A DNA stretch of 11,035 nucleotides from Gammaproteobacteria bacterium (GCA_003556835.1 PWQG01000308.1:1-11035); one strand, 5' to 3'; shown: positions 1 to 6,627, counted from the first letter of the stretch. The notes: generated from the sequence alone by a model not told the origin. Numbers and translations are program-made.

Positions 1-215
1 AGGGCAGCGAAACGCGTACTGAGCGACAGGGACAGGGCGGCGGCCAGATGCAGGGCAGACAACAGATGATGGCTCGCCAGCAGCGTGCCGACGAAATCCT
101 TTCCGAGGTGCTTGACGACGAGCAGATGGCCCGTTTCCGTGCCTGGCGCAGTGAACGGATGCAAGAGCGGCAGGACAACAACAATGATGACGGCGACGAA
201 CACGCTCACCACTGA
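1..215 (+). CDS. C-terminal fragment of a Gln/Met-rich hypothetical protein (possibly Spy/CpxP-like)
   Basis: The frame whose codons begin at base 3 is open from the window edge to a TGA at 213-215, giving about 70 residues; the start lies outside the window. The visible part begins with a low-complexity stretch rich in Gln, Gly, Met and Arg. A helical segment follows (ADEILSEVLDDEQMARFRAW), then a hydrophilic tail rich in Asn, Asp and His ending in HAHH. The 'L-D-D-E-Q' helix vaguely resembles the LTxxQ helices of Spy/CpxP-type periplasmic proteins, and a His/Asp-rich end could bind metal, but both are weak inferences. A strong hairpin directly after the stop supports a real gene end. The function is not recognised. 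Confidence 0.55.
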   Translation, partial: GSETRTERQGQGGGQMQGRQQMMARQQRADEILSEVLDDEQMARFRAWRSERMQERQDNNNDDGDEHAHH

Positions 216-226
216 TATCAAACACG

Positions 227-254
227 GGGAAGTGGTCCGAAACCACTTCCCTTT
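227..254 (+). terminator. Hairpin terminator after the partial first gene
   Basis: A perfect 10-bp stem pairs bases 227-236 (GGGAAGTGGT) with 242-251 (ACCACTTCCC) across the 5-nt loop CCGAA, followed by a short T run (TTT, 252-254). It lies 11 bases past the stop of the upstream gene. The T tract is short, so termination could be partial. Confidence 0.6.
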
Positions 255-268
255 CCACCAATTTGGGC

Positions 269-274
269 TACAAT
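269..274 (+). promoter_or_regulatory. Possible -10 box for the ATP-grasp gene
   Basis: TACAAT at 269-274 is one mismatch from the -10 consensus and lies just after the hairpin terminator. The matching -35 region (about 246-252, CTTCCCT) is poor. If used, transcription would begin near 281, downstream of the TTG at 263, which favours the ATG at 347 as the true start of the next gene. Confidence 0.3.
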
Positions 275-346
275 CCGCTCGCCCTGGAACGAACGGACAA
301 GCTGGGGAGCCGCTGGAACATTCCTGGACCACTCTGCGAGAGTCTG

Positions 347-1165
347 ATGAAACTGGTTTCTTTCGATGTACTGCGCACCGCCGGTTTTCCGGACACCCAC
401 CACCTGAAGCCTCGTGACTTCTTCCGCCATCAGGAAGCACTGCGGGAAGCGGACCGGGTCCTGTTCCCCGAATACTGGCAACTCGGGCCACTGCAATACG
501 GCCTGAATTGCCGCGTATTCCCCAGTGAAGCGACCTATCGCATCGGCCACGACAAGATCGAGATGACGCGGGCCTTTGAGGTTGTGGCACCAGCCAACAC
601 CCCTCTTACCCTGATCGAGGCCAATGACGAAACGGGCCGCCACCACGTCTGGCAGAACATGCCCCTGCCCTTTGTTGCCAAGAACCCCAAAGCCAGTATG
701 GGGGAAGCGGTCTGGCTGATCGAATCCCGACAGGACTGGCAACGGTATTGTGAACAGGCCAACGTTCTCTACGCCCAGGAATACCTGCCCATCGACCGTG
801 ACCTGCGGATCGTCATCGTTGGCGACCGGATCATCTCCGCCTATTGGCGGGAACAGGCTCCGCAGGGTTTCTACAACAACCTGGCCCGGGGCGGTCACAT
901 CTCCACCGCCCCGTTACCACCCCAGGCCCTGCAGCTGGCCTTGCAAGTAGCCAGCGCACTCGGTATCGATCACGCCGGCTTCGACATCGCCATGGTCGAC
1001 AACCATCCCTATCTACTGGAATTCAACCGCCTGTTCGGCAATCGGGGCGTAGACGATCGTCTGGTGCGGGAAGCAATTCTCGACTACCTGCGGCGGGACA
1101 ACACCCCGAAGCGACCCGATGGACCGGGTGACAAGCCTGGGGGACCCATGCCAATTGCCGTATAA
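347..1165 (+). CDS. RimK-like ATP-grasp domain protein
   Basis: This is a 272-residue protein with the hallmarks of the ATP-grasp superfamily, closest in style to RimK-type carboxylate-amine ligases. These enzymes join an acid to an amine through an acyl-phosphate formed from ATP. The nucleotide-binding loop is PFVAKNPKASMGEAV (residues 108-122). The RimK-like block QEYLPIDRDLRIVIVGDRII spans 144-163, NLARGGH spans 178-184, and the metal-binding segment with D213, E225 and N227 lies in GFDIAMVDNHPYLLEFNRLF. The first 80 residues form a less conserved N-terminal domain. The C-terminus is a Pro/Gly/Lys-rich tail. I chose ATG 347 because a TTG at 263 would add 28 unconserved residues overlapping a likely promoter; the SD before 347 is weak either way. 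The FAD oxidoreductase follows on the same strand, suggesting joint function. The substrate is unknown. Confidence 0.85.
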   Translation: MKLVSFDVLRTAGFPDTHHLKPRDFFRHQEALREADRVLFPEYWQLGPLQYGLNCRVFPSEATYRIGHDKIEMTRAFEVVAPANTPLTLIEANDETGRHHVWQNMPLPFVAKNPKASMGEAVWLIESRQDWQRYCEQANVLYAQEYLPIDRDLRIVIVGDRIISAYWREQAPQGFYNNLARGGHISTAPLPPQALQLALQVASALGIDHAGFDIAMVDNHPYLLEFNRLFGNRGVDDRLVREAILDYLRRDNTPKRPDGPGDKPGGPMPIAV

Positions 1166-1193
1166 TGCAGGTCTGGATATTCTCACCACTTAC

Positions 1194-1200
1194 GGAAGGA
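1194..1200 (+). promoter_or_regulatory. Strong Shine-Dalgarno (GGAAGGA) of the FAD oxidoreductase gene
   Basis: GGAAGGA at 1194-1200 is the only good ribosome binding site upstream of the FAD gene. It sits 10 nt before an in-frame ATT at 1211 and 43 nt before the first conventional in-frame start, TTG at 1244. The TTG at 1201 immediately after it is out of frame. Its position therefore argues for initiation near 1211. Confidence 0.5.
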
Positions 1201-1243
1201 TTGCTCCCTCATTCCCAAGCATCCCGAGCACAATCATCACCCC

Positions 1244-2314
1244 TTGCTACTGGTCGGCGCCGGACACGCCCATCTCGTGGCCCTGCGGCAGTGGACCCGC
1301 CGGGGCTGGCAACCACCGGCAGGCAGTGCCCTGATCAATCCCGACGACCACGCCTGGTATTCCGGCATGATGCCCGGCCTGCTTGCCGGGCGCTTCAGCC
1401 GCGAGGAATGTGCGATTCCCCTGGAGCCACTTTGCGAAGCCGCCGGATTGGAATTGATCCTGAACCGTGTTGACGCCTTGGATACCGAAGACAGAAGCCT
1501 GCAACTGTGGCAATCAACACGGAATTACGAGCTGCTATCCGTCAATACCGGCTCCACACCGGCCAGCCCAACGGAGTCCGACGGCAGCATTCCCCTGGTG
1601 CCGGCCAAACCCTTCCGGGGCTTCATTTCTGCCTGGGAGCAGTGGCAGCAAGCCAGGTCAACCCCACACCTGGCCATCCTCGGCGGCGGGCCAGCGGCCT
1701 TCGAACTGGCGTTGAGCCTGCAGCAATCCCTGCCCCGCTTGCGCATGACCCTGGTCAGTGACCGTCCATTGTTGGCGGGTCATCCGAAGAAACTGGCCAG
1801 CAAGGCGCGCCGCTTCCTGCATCGGAAGGACATCACAGTGATCGAGAATCACCATATCGACCGCATCGCGGATGGCCGGCTTTATGCGAAAGAAGATTTC
1901 GTATTGAAAACCGATGCCCTGATCCTGGCCACCGGGGCCACCGCCCAGTCCTGGTATCGGGAAGCCGCGCTGGAACACGATCCATCAGGATTCATTCGCG
2001 TGGACAGCACGCTGCAAGCCAGCGGCCGAGCCGACATCTTTGCCGCCGGTGATTGCATCAGCCTCCCCGGGATTCAGCGCTCGGGTGTCTATTCCGTGCG
2101 CCAGGGCAGCACCCTTGCCCGCAACATCCCGGCTGCACTCAAAGGGAAAGCCTTACGCAAGTACCAACCACAAGCCCAAAGCCTGGCGCTGCTGGCCACG
2201 GCCGACGGTGGCGCACTCATGAGTTACCGGGGCCGAACGGCCCAGGGCAGGCTCTGTGGGCTGTGGAAGGATTGGCTCGACCGGCGATTCATGCGTCGGC
2301 ATCGACTGCGCTGA
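1244..2314 (+). CDS. FAD-dependent pyridine nucleotide-disulfide-type oxidoreductase (SelD N-terminal-like family)
   Basis: This is a 356-residue flavoprotein of the two-Rossmann NADH-dehydrogenase-like class. An FAD-binding GAGHAHL motif lies at residues 5-11, the family signature YSGMMPGLLAGRFS at 39-52 and NTGSTP at 101-106. The NAD(P)-binding GGGPAAFELALSL spans 147-159, ILATGA 227-232, the second FAD contact FAAGDC 266-271, and GVYSVRQGSTLARN 281-294. The block LALLATADGGALMSYRG (314-330) is characteristic of the family found fused to the N-terminus of selenophosphate synthetase SelD; here it stands alone. No redox-active CxxC pair is visible. The start is uncertain: TTG 1244 is the first conventional codon but has no SD, whereas ATT 1211 lies 10 nt after GGAAGGA and would add 11 residues (IPKHPEHNHHP). 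It follows the ATP-grasp gene by 78 nt and converges on arsJ. The electron acceptor and substrate are unknown. Confidence 0.85.
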   Translation: MLLVGAGHAHLVALRQWTRRGWQPPAGSALINPDDHAWYSGMMPGLLAGRFSREECAIPLEPLCEAAGLELILNRVDALDTEDRSLQLWQSTRNYELLSVNTGSTPASPTESDGSIPLVPAKPFRGFISAWEQWQQARSTPHLAILGGGPAAFELALSLQQSLPRLRMTLVSDRPLLAGHPKKLASKARRFLHRKDITVIENHHIDRIADGRLYAKEDFVLKTDALILATGATAQSWYREAALEHDPSGFIRVDSTLQASGRADIFAAGDCISLPGIQRSGVYSVRQGSTLARNIPAALKGKALRKYQPQAQSLALLATADGGALMSYRGRTAQGRLCGLWKDWLDRRFMRRHRLR

Positions 2315-2348
2315 AATTGACACCAGGGGAGCGGCTGCGCGCGGTCGA

Positions 2349-3551
2349 TCATGTTTCTGCAGCAACCGCCCGCCGGGGCAGCTTCCAGGCCAGCAGGAAC
2401 GAGGCAGCCACAAACACGGCCGAAACCAGCAGGCAGGCCGCCAGCCCGAACAGCTGGTAGACCACACCGGAGAGAATGGTACCGAGCAGGCGGCCGCCGG
2501 CATTGGCCATGTAATAGAACCCCACGTCCAGCGACACACCATCAGCCCGCGCATAGGAAACGATCAGGTAGGAATGCACCGAGGAGTTGACCGCGAACAC
2601 GACCCCGAACAACAAAAGGCCGCCCACCAGAGTCCACTCCACGCGCCAGTCCGCCAGCAGCGCCACGGCAATACCGAACGGCAGTGCACTCAGCAATACA
2701 GCCCAGAGAAACGCAGTTCGCCCATCGGGCTGGTTGCCGGTAATCCGGGGCGCAAAGGCCTGGATGGCTCCGTAACCGATGACCCATACAGCCATCAACG
2801 TGCCCACGGCGACATAGTCCCAGCCCAGTTGTGACTGCAGAAATACCGGCAAGGCCACCACGAACCAGATGTCGCGGGAGGAAAACAGGAAGAAACGCGC
2901 CGCGGACAACCGGTTGATGGCCGGACTCTTGGACAGCAGTTCACGGAATTTCGGCTTGAAGCTTGTGGTGCCCAAGCGACGGTCGAGTAGCAGAAAGCTG
3001 AAAAACAGGACAATGGCCAGGCCCACGGCCATGATCAACAGGGCCCCGCGGAAACCGAAAGCCGCCAGCAGGAAGCCACCCAGGAAAAAACCGACTCCCT
3101 TGAGTGCATTCTTCGAGCCGGTCAGCCGGGCGATCCAACGGTACAGACCACCCTCGGCATTGTCGCTGACCAGCATCTTGATGCTGCTCTTGGCGCTCAT
3201 CTTGTTCAGGTCCTTGGCAATACCCGAGAGCGCCTGGGCCACCATGACGTAAAACACCGTGAGCCAGGAGGGGTCGGCCAGCAACATCAGCAAGGACACA
3301 ATCTGCACGGCCAGGCCGATGTGCATGGTCATGTTCAGGCCAATACGGGTCGCAATCCAGCCGCCAAACAAATTGGTTATCACACCAAACAGTTCATAGA
3401 GGATGAACAGCATGGCGATTTCGAGGGGACTGAAACCCATGTCGTGGAAGAACAGCACCACGAGCATGCGCAGGGCGCCATCGGTCAGGGTGAAGGCCCA
3501 GTAACTGACCGTCACCACGATGTACTGGGCGATGGGGTTATTTCGGATCAT
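2349..3551 (-). CDS. arsJ: ArsJ, organoarsenical (1-arseno-3-phosphoglycerate) efflux MFS transporter
   Basis: This is a 400-residue, strongly hydrophobic major-facilitator protein with about 12 membrane segments. I recognise ArsJ from its conserved blocks: YWAFTLTDGALRMLVVLFFH (17-36), LYELFGVITNLFGGW (51-65), and the long cytoplasmic-loop signature ALSGIAKDLNKMSAKSSIK (107-125), followed by LTGSKNALKGVGFFLGG (143-159). ArsJ is known to export 1-arseno-3-phosphoglycerate, which GAPDH makes from glyceraldehyde-3-phosphate and arsenate; its breakdown outside the cell releases arsenate. The partner gap gene lies directly upstream on the same strand, but 176 nt away, with a palindromic repeat between. 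The ATG at 3551 fits the family N-terminus, but no Shine-Dalgarno precedes it and an in-frame TAG lies six codons upstream. It converges with the FAD gene across 34 nt that hold no clear terminator. Confidence 0.93.
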   Translation of the reverse strand: MIRNNPIAQYIVVTVSYWAFTLTDGALRMLVVLFFHDMGFSPLEIAMLFILYELFGVITNLFGGWIATRIGLNMTMHIGLAVQIVSLLMLLADPSWLTVFYVMVAQALSGIAKDLNKMSAKSSIKMLVSDNAEGGLYRWIARLTGSKNALKGVGFFLGGFLLAAFGFRGALLIMAVGLAIVLFFSFLLLDRRLGTTSFKPKFRELLSKSPAINRLSAARFFLFSSRDIWFVVALPVFLQSQLGWDYVAVGTLMAVWVIGYGAIQAFAPRITGNQPDGRTAFLWAVLLSALPFGIAVALLADWRVEWTLVGGLLLFGVVFAVNSSVHSYLIVSYARADGVSLDVGFYYMANAGGRLLGTILSGVVYQLFGLAACLLVSAVFVAASFLLAWKLPRRAVAAET

Positions 3552-3572
3552 AAATAGAGCACGTATCTACCG

Positions 3573-3690
3573 CGGGCCGGGGTGGTGTTCATGCCCTTCA
3601 GGACACGCTCAGGCACATCCATGTGACGCTCCGCATCCGCCATCCATGGCGGATGAGGGTCCTGAAGGGCATGAACACCACCCCGACCCG
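3573..3690. repeat. Long palindromic REP/MITE-like element between gap and arsJ
   Basis: Arms at 3573-3604 and 3659-3690 are inverted repeats matching at 31 of 32 positions; the inner 26 bp (3579-3604 against 3659-3684) are perfect. The 54-bp centre holds two further hairpins of the same design: CACAT-CC-ATGTG at 3614-3625 and a 10-bp stem with CC loop at 3634-3655 (CATCCGCCAT / ATGGCGGATG). No open reading frame and no clear target duplication are visible. The nested hairpins are typical of REP/BIME-type or small nonautonomous elements. In the gap-arsJ transcript it would form a very stable structure, which could stabilise or terminate the message. The family identity is not established from this window alone. 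Confidence 0.8.
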
Positions 3691-3703
3691 AACACACAAA
3701 GTG

Positions 3704-3730
3704 AGAAAAATAGATCTGTCCCCTTTTTCA
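3704..3730. repeat. GGGGACAGATCTATTTTTC motif overlapping the gap stop codon
   Basis: Read on the minus strand, the gap stop codon TGA runs straight into AAAAAGGGGACAGATCTATT and then TTTCTC. Its ends form a short inverted repeat (GAAAAA / TTTTTC). From memory, near-identical strings recur in intergenic regions of many Gammaproteobacteria, often close to REP-associated IS200-like tyrosine transposase genes; that recollection needs a genome search. It lies 13 nt from the large palindrome, so the two may belong to one element. It could also act as a weak U-rich termination site for gap. Confidence 0.5.
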
Positions 3731-4732
3731 GGCGGCGACCTTGCGGGCCAGTTCCATCATCCGGTTCACGTAGCCGGTTTCGTTGTCATACCAGGTCAGG
3801 ATCTTGATCTGGGTGCCGTTGATCACCATGGTGGAGGGCGCATCCACTATACTGGAGCGCCGGTCGTCGGTGAAATCGCCTGACACCAGGGGTTTTTCCT
3901 CGTAGCCCAGGATATCCTTGAGGCGGCCTTCGGCCGCCTGCTTCAGAGCCTGGTTGACTTCCCCGACCGTCACTTCCCGCTCAACCTCGAACACACAGTC
4001 GGTCAACGAGACGTTGGCCAGTGGCACCCGCACGGCCGTCCCGTCAATCCGTCCCTTCAGTTCCGGGAAGATCTCCACGATTGCGGTGGCTGATCCGGTG
4101 CTGGTGGGGATCAGGTTCATGCCGGCCGCCCGGGCCCGGCGCGGATCCTTGTGAAAATTGTCGAGCAGGTTCTGCGTGGCCGTGATGGCATGTATGGTAG
4201 TGATCGTGCCGTGTTTCATGCCGAACTCACGGTGTATCACATCCACCACCGGCGCAATGCAATTGGTGGTGCAGGAAGCGGCGGTGACAATCCGGTGCCG
4301 TTGCGGATCATAGGCATCCTCGTTCACGCCCATGACGATGTTCTGCACATCCGGGTGTTTCACCGGAGCGGAGACCACCACGCGCGGGACGCCGGCATCC
4401 AGATAGGGCTGCAGCTTTTCCGGCGACTTGAATTTGCCGGTGCATTCCACCAGCACATCGATATTTTTCGCGCCCCAGTCGACATCCTCTATGCGGCTGT
4501 GCTGCGACCAACCGATGCGCTTGCCGTCAACCAACAGCGCACCGTCTTCCGAGGAGACATCCGCATCCCAGGTCCTGTGCACCGAATCAAACTTTAGCAG
4601 GTGGGCGGCAGCCTCGGCATCACCACCGGGATCATTGATGTGCACGAATTCAAAATCGGGCCAGCGCCAGGATTCTCTCAGCGCCAGACGACCCATGCGA
4701 CCGAAACCATTGATACCGATACGAATTGCCAT
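3728..4732 (-). CDS. gap: ArsJ-associated glyceraldehyde-3-phosphate dehydrogenase
   Basis: This is a 334-residue phosphorylating GAPDH. The NAD-binding motif GINGFGRMGR spans residues 6-15, with D34 (HINDPGG) in the position favouring NAD. The catalytic cysteine is C154 in AASCTTNCIAP, the active-site histidine H181 in HAITATQ, and substrate contacts include R235 in AVRVPLANVSLTD. The C-terminal WYDNETGYVNRM lies at 314-325. The enzyme normally makes 1,3-bisphosphoglycerate. With arsenate it forms 1-arseno-3-phosphoglycerate, the substrate of ArsJ encoded next on this strand, and the NDPGGD stretch matches my recollection of ArsJ-linked GAPDHs. The start is ATG 4732, preceded by a strong SD; the frame stays open upstream to 4885 but that sequence is not GAPDH-like. 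The stop codon is embedded in a recurrent repeat motif. A second, central-metabolic gap elsewhere in the genome is likely but not visible. Confidence 0.93.
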   Translation of the reverse strand: MAIRIGINGFGRMGRLALRESWRWPDFEFVHINDPGGDAEAAAHLLKFDSVHRTWDADVSSEDGALLVDGKRIGWSQHSRIEDVDWGAKNIDVLVECTGKFKSPEKLQPYLDAGVPRVVVSAPVKHPDVQNIVMGVNEDAYDPQRHRIVTAASCTTNCIAPVVDVIHREFGMKHGTITTIHAITATQNLLDNFHKDPRRARAAGMNLIPTSTGSATAIVEIFPELKGRIDGTAVRVPLANVSLTDCVFEVEREVTVGEVNQALKQAAEGRLKDILGYEEKPLVSGDFTDDRRSSIVDAPSTMVINGTQIKILTWYDNETGYVNRMMELARKVAA

Positions 4733-4737
4733 TGAAG

Positions 4738-4746
4738 CCCTCCTTT
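4738..4746 (-). promoter_or_regulatory. Strong ribosome binding site of gap
   Basis: AAAGGAGGG on the minus strand (4746-4738) lies 5 nt upstream of ATG 4732. This near-perfect Shine-Dalgarno fixes the start of gap and contrasts with arsJ, which has none. Confidence 0.8.
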
Positions 4747-4755
4747 TGAAGAAAA

Positions 4756-4809
4756 AGTATACTACAGAGCCATGACAGTCGCTTGAATGCAGGGCGTCCG
4801 ACCTATACT
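4756..4809. promoter_or_regulatory. Divergent promoter region between gap and the HtrA-type protease
   Basis: The 113-nt gap between the two starts holds a TATACT -10-like box on each strand: minus strand at 4761-4756 for gap and plus strand at 4804-4809 for the protease. The plus-strand box has a TTGAAT -35-like hexamer at 4783-4788, with a short 15-nt spacer. The minus-strand -35 is poor. I see no convincing operator palindrome of the kind bound by ArsR. Confidence 0.35.
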
Positions 4810-4845
4810 TTAGCATGTGATGCAATCGATACGAGAGAACCCCAT

Positions 4846-5967
4846 ATGCAAACCGCCGCCAGCCAGCTTGCCAGAAACCTGACACTGCTCCTGCTGCTCC
4901 TGATCGTCGGCATGACGGTGCAGGCGCAGACGCAAAATGATGAACGGCCCGGCGCGCGGGACATCGACTACAGCAACTTCCGCACCGATGATGAGCAGAA
5001 CAATATCCAGGTGTTTCGTGACGCCAGCCCGTCGGTGGTCTACATCACCAGCTCCAGGCTCGTGCGGCGCTCCTTTTTCACCCTCAACCCGGAAGAGATG
5101 CCCCAGGGCAGTGGCTCCGGTTTCATCTGGGACAATCGTGGTTATATCGTCACCAATTTCCATGTCATCCAGAACGCATCACGCCTGACTGTAACCCTGC
5201 AGGACGGCACCGCCTTCCAGGCCCGGGTGGTGGGCACGGCGCCGGATCAGGATCTGGCCGTGCTGCATATAGATGCTCCCGCCGAGGAGCTGCAACCGGT
5301 GACCCTGGGGGATTCCTCGCAACTGGAGGTGGGCCGCAAGGTGATTGCCATCGGCAACCCCTTTGGCCTGGATACCACGCTGACGGTTGGGGTGGTGAGT
5401 GCACTGGGGCGTGAAATCAACTCCGTGACCCGGCGGCGCATACGAGACGTGATCCAGACCGATGCCGCCATCAATCCGGGCAATTCCGGTGGTCCACTGC
5501 TCAACTCACTGGGGCAACTGATCGGGGTCAACACGGCCATCTACAGCCCCACCGGGGCCAGCTCCGGTATCGGTTTTGCCATTCCCGTCAACACGGTCAA
5601 GAACATCGTGCCGGAGTTGATCGAATTCGGTCGGGTCCAGACGCCGGCCCTGGGAGTGGCCCTGTTGCCGCCACGCCAGGCCGCCTACTATCGCGAGCGC
5701 CTGGGCATCAATGGTGTGATCGTGCTGGATGTGATCGAGGGATTGGCACCGGAACAGGCTGGCATGCGCGGATTGACTGAGTCCAGCCGCGGCCTGATGA
5801 TCGGCGACATCATCATGGAGATCGACGGCGAGCGGGTGCGCAATGAGGACGACCTGATGACCGTGCTGGAAGGCAAACGAGCGGGTGATGTGGTGGAAGT
5901 GCTCACGCTGCGGGATAATGAAGAACGCCGTTACGAAATCGAGCTGCATCTGCCCCAGAGCCGTTAG
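4846..5967 (+). CDS. Secreted HtrA/Deg-type S1C serine protease with one PDZ domain
   Basis: This is a 373-residue periplasmic protease/chaperone for protein quality control. An N-terminal hydrophobic stretch (LTLLLLLLIVGM, 12-23) is followed by VQA|QTQ, a likely signal peptidase cleavage near residue 27, although it could instead serve as a DegS-like anchor. The trypsin-like domain carries the catalytic triad H106 (VTNFHVIQN), D136 (DQDLAVL) and S214 (NPGNSGGPLL). One PDZ domain follows from about 265 to 370 (TPALGVALL; MIGDIIMEIDGERV). A single PDZ and this length fit DegS/HhoA/Deg1-like members better than two-PDZ DegP. ATG 4846 was chosen because it starts a good signal peptide and follows GAGAG at 4833-4837; a TTG at 4783 in frame overlaps the promoter. 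It is transcribed divergently from gap and followed by trmL 59 nt later. Confidence 0.9.
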   Translation: MQTAASQLARNLTLLLLLLIVGMTVQAQTQNDERPGARDIDYSNFRTDDEQNNIQVFRDASPSVVYITSSRLVRRSFFTLNPEEMPQGSGSGFIWDNRGYIVTNFHVIQNASRLTVTLQDGTAFQARVVGTAPDQDLAVLHIDAPAEELQPVTLGDSSQLEVGRKVIAIGNPFGLDTTLTVGVVSALGREINSVTRRRIRDVIQTDAAINPGNSGGPLLNSLGQLIGVNTAIYSPTGASSGIGFAIPVNTVKNIVPELIEFGRVQTPALGVALLPPRQAAYYRERLGINGVIVLDVIEGLAPEQAGMRGLTESSRGLMIGDIIMEIDGERVRNEDDLMTVLEGKRAGDVVEVLTLRDNEERRYEIELHLPQSR

Positions 5968-6026
5968 GGAACCATTGAAGAAGTCTCCCGGGGCTATGTG
6001 GCTGACCCACCAGGAAAACAAAGCAC

Positions 6027-6503
6027 ATGCTGCATATTGTCCTATACGAGCCTGAAATTCCACCCAACACCGGCAACATCATCCGGCTGGCTGCCAATAC
6101 CGGAGCAGCGCTGCATCTTATCGAACCACTGGGTTTTTTCCTGGACGACCGACGACTGCGACGCGCCGGACTCGACTACCATGAGTTCAGCCGTGTGCAA
6201 AGGTGGGACAACTGGAACAGCTTTGCTGAAAACATGCCGGGAGAGCGACTGTTTGCCCTGACCACCCGCGCCAGCCGGCCCTACACTGATGTCGAATTCC
6301 GCGATGGCGACATGCTGTTGTTCGGGCCGGAAACACGGGGGCTGCCCGAGTCGCTGCTGGCCGGGTTACCGGACGACAGCAGGCTGCGCATACCGATGCG
6401 CGAGAACAGCCGCAGTCTCAATCTTTCCAATGCGACCGCCATTGTGCTCTACGAGGCACTACGCCAGACCGATTTCGATTTCTCCGAAATGGATTTGAAC
6501 TGA
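6027..6503 (+). CDS. trmL: tRNA (cytidine(34)-2'-O)-methyltransferase TrmL
   Basis: This is a 158-residue SPOUT-class methyltransferase that methylates the ribose of the wobble base (C34 or cmnm5U34) in leucine tRNAs using S-adenosylmethionine. The N-terminus MLHIVLYEPEIPPNTGNIIR and the following LAANTG are the TrmL/TrmH-type motif 1. The knot-forming motifs are LLFGPETRGLPESLL (97-111) and IPMRENSRSLNLSNATAIVLYEALR (122-146), with the conserved Asn and Ser residues in place. The length is normal for TrmL, which lacks the extensions of TrmH. ATG 6027 follows an AGGA at 6012-6015. It converges with secB across a shared terminator, as in many gammaproteobacteria. Confidence 0.95.
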   Translation: MLHIVLYEPEIPPNTGNIIRLAANTGAALHLIEPLGFFLDDRRLRRAGLDYHEFSRVQRWDNWNSFAENMPGERLFALTTRASRPYTDVEFRDGDMLLFGPETRGLPESLLAGLPDDSRLRIPMRENSRSLNLSNATAIVLYEALRQTDFDFSEMDLN

Positions 6504-6547
6504 CCCTTCCGGGGAAGCCTTGCCTGAATCAGCGGCTCCCTGAACGC

Positions 6548-6598
6548 AAAACCCCCACTGAAGCGATGACAATATGGCCATCCTCCAGCGGGGGTTTT
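6548..6598. terminator. Bidirectional Rho-independent terminator between trmL and secB
   Basis: AAAACCCCC at 6548-6556 pairs with GGGGGTTTT at 6590-6598, and CTG (6558-6560) pairs with CAG (6586-6588) across an A/C mismatch. The loop is 25 nt. A-runs on one side and T-runs on the other make it usable by both convergent genes. Confidence 0.8.
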
Positions 6599-6627
6599 CC
6601 TGTCCGTCAGCGCCGCAGCGCCCGCGA

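Noticed and set aside
263..346. TTG at 263 as start of the ATP-grasp protein
   Set aside because: The extra 28 residues have no domain character, no ribosome binding site precedes them, and a -10-like TACAAT at 269-274 lies within them.
218..898. 226-codon minus-strand open frame over the ATP-grasp gene
   Set aside because: It is antisense to conserved ATP-grasp motifs, its translation resembles no family, and it would read through the terminator hairpin.
1161..1166. Perfect TATAAT overlapping the ATP-grasp stop codon, as a promoter for the FAD gene
   Set aside because: No -35-like sequence or extended -10 is found at 16-18 nt spacing, so it is too weak to list as a promoter.
3573..3690. 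Interpretation of the palindrome as a CRISPR repeat or an attachment site
   Set aside because: There is a single inverted pair, with no regularly spaced direct repeats, no cas genes and no integrase nearby.
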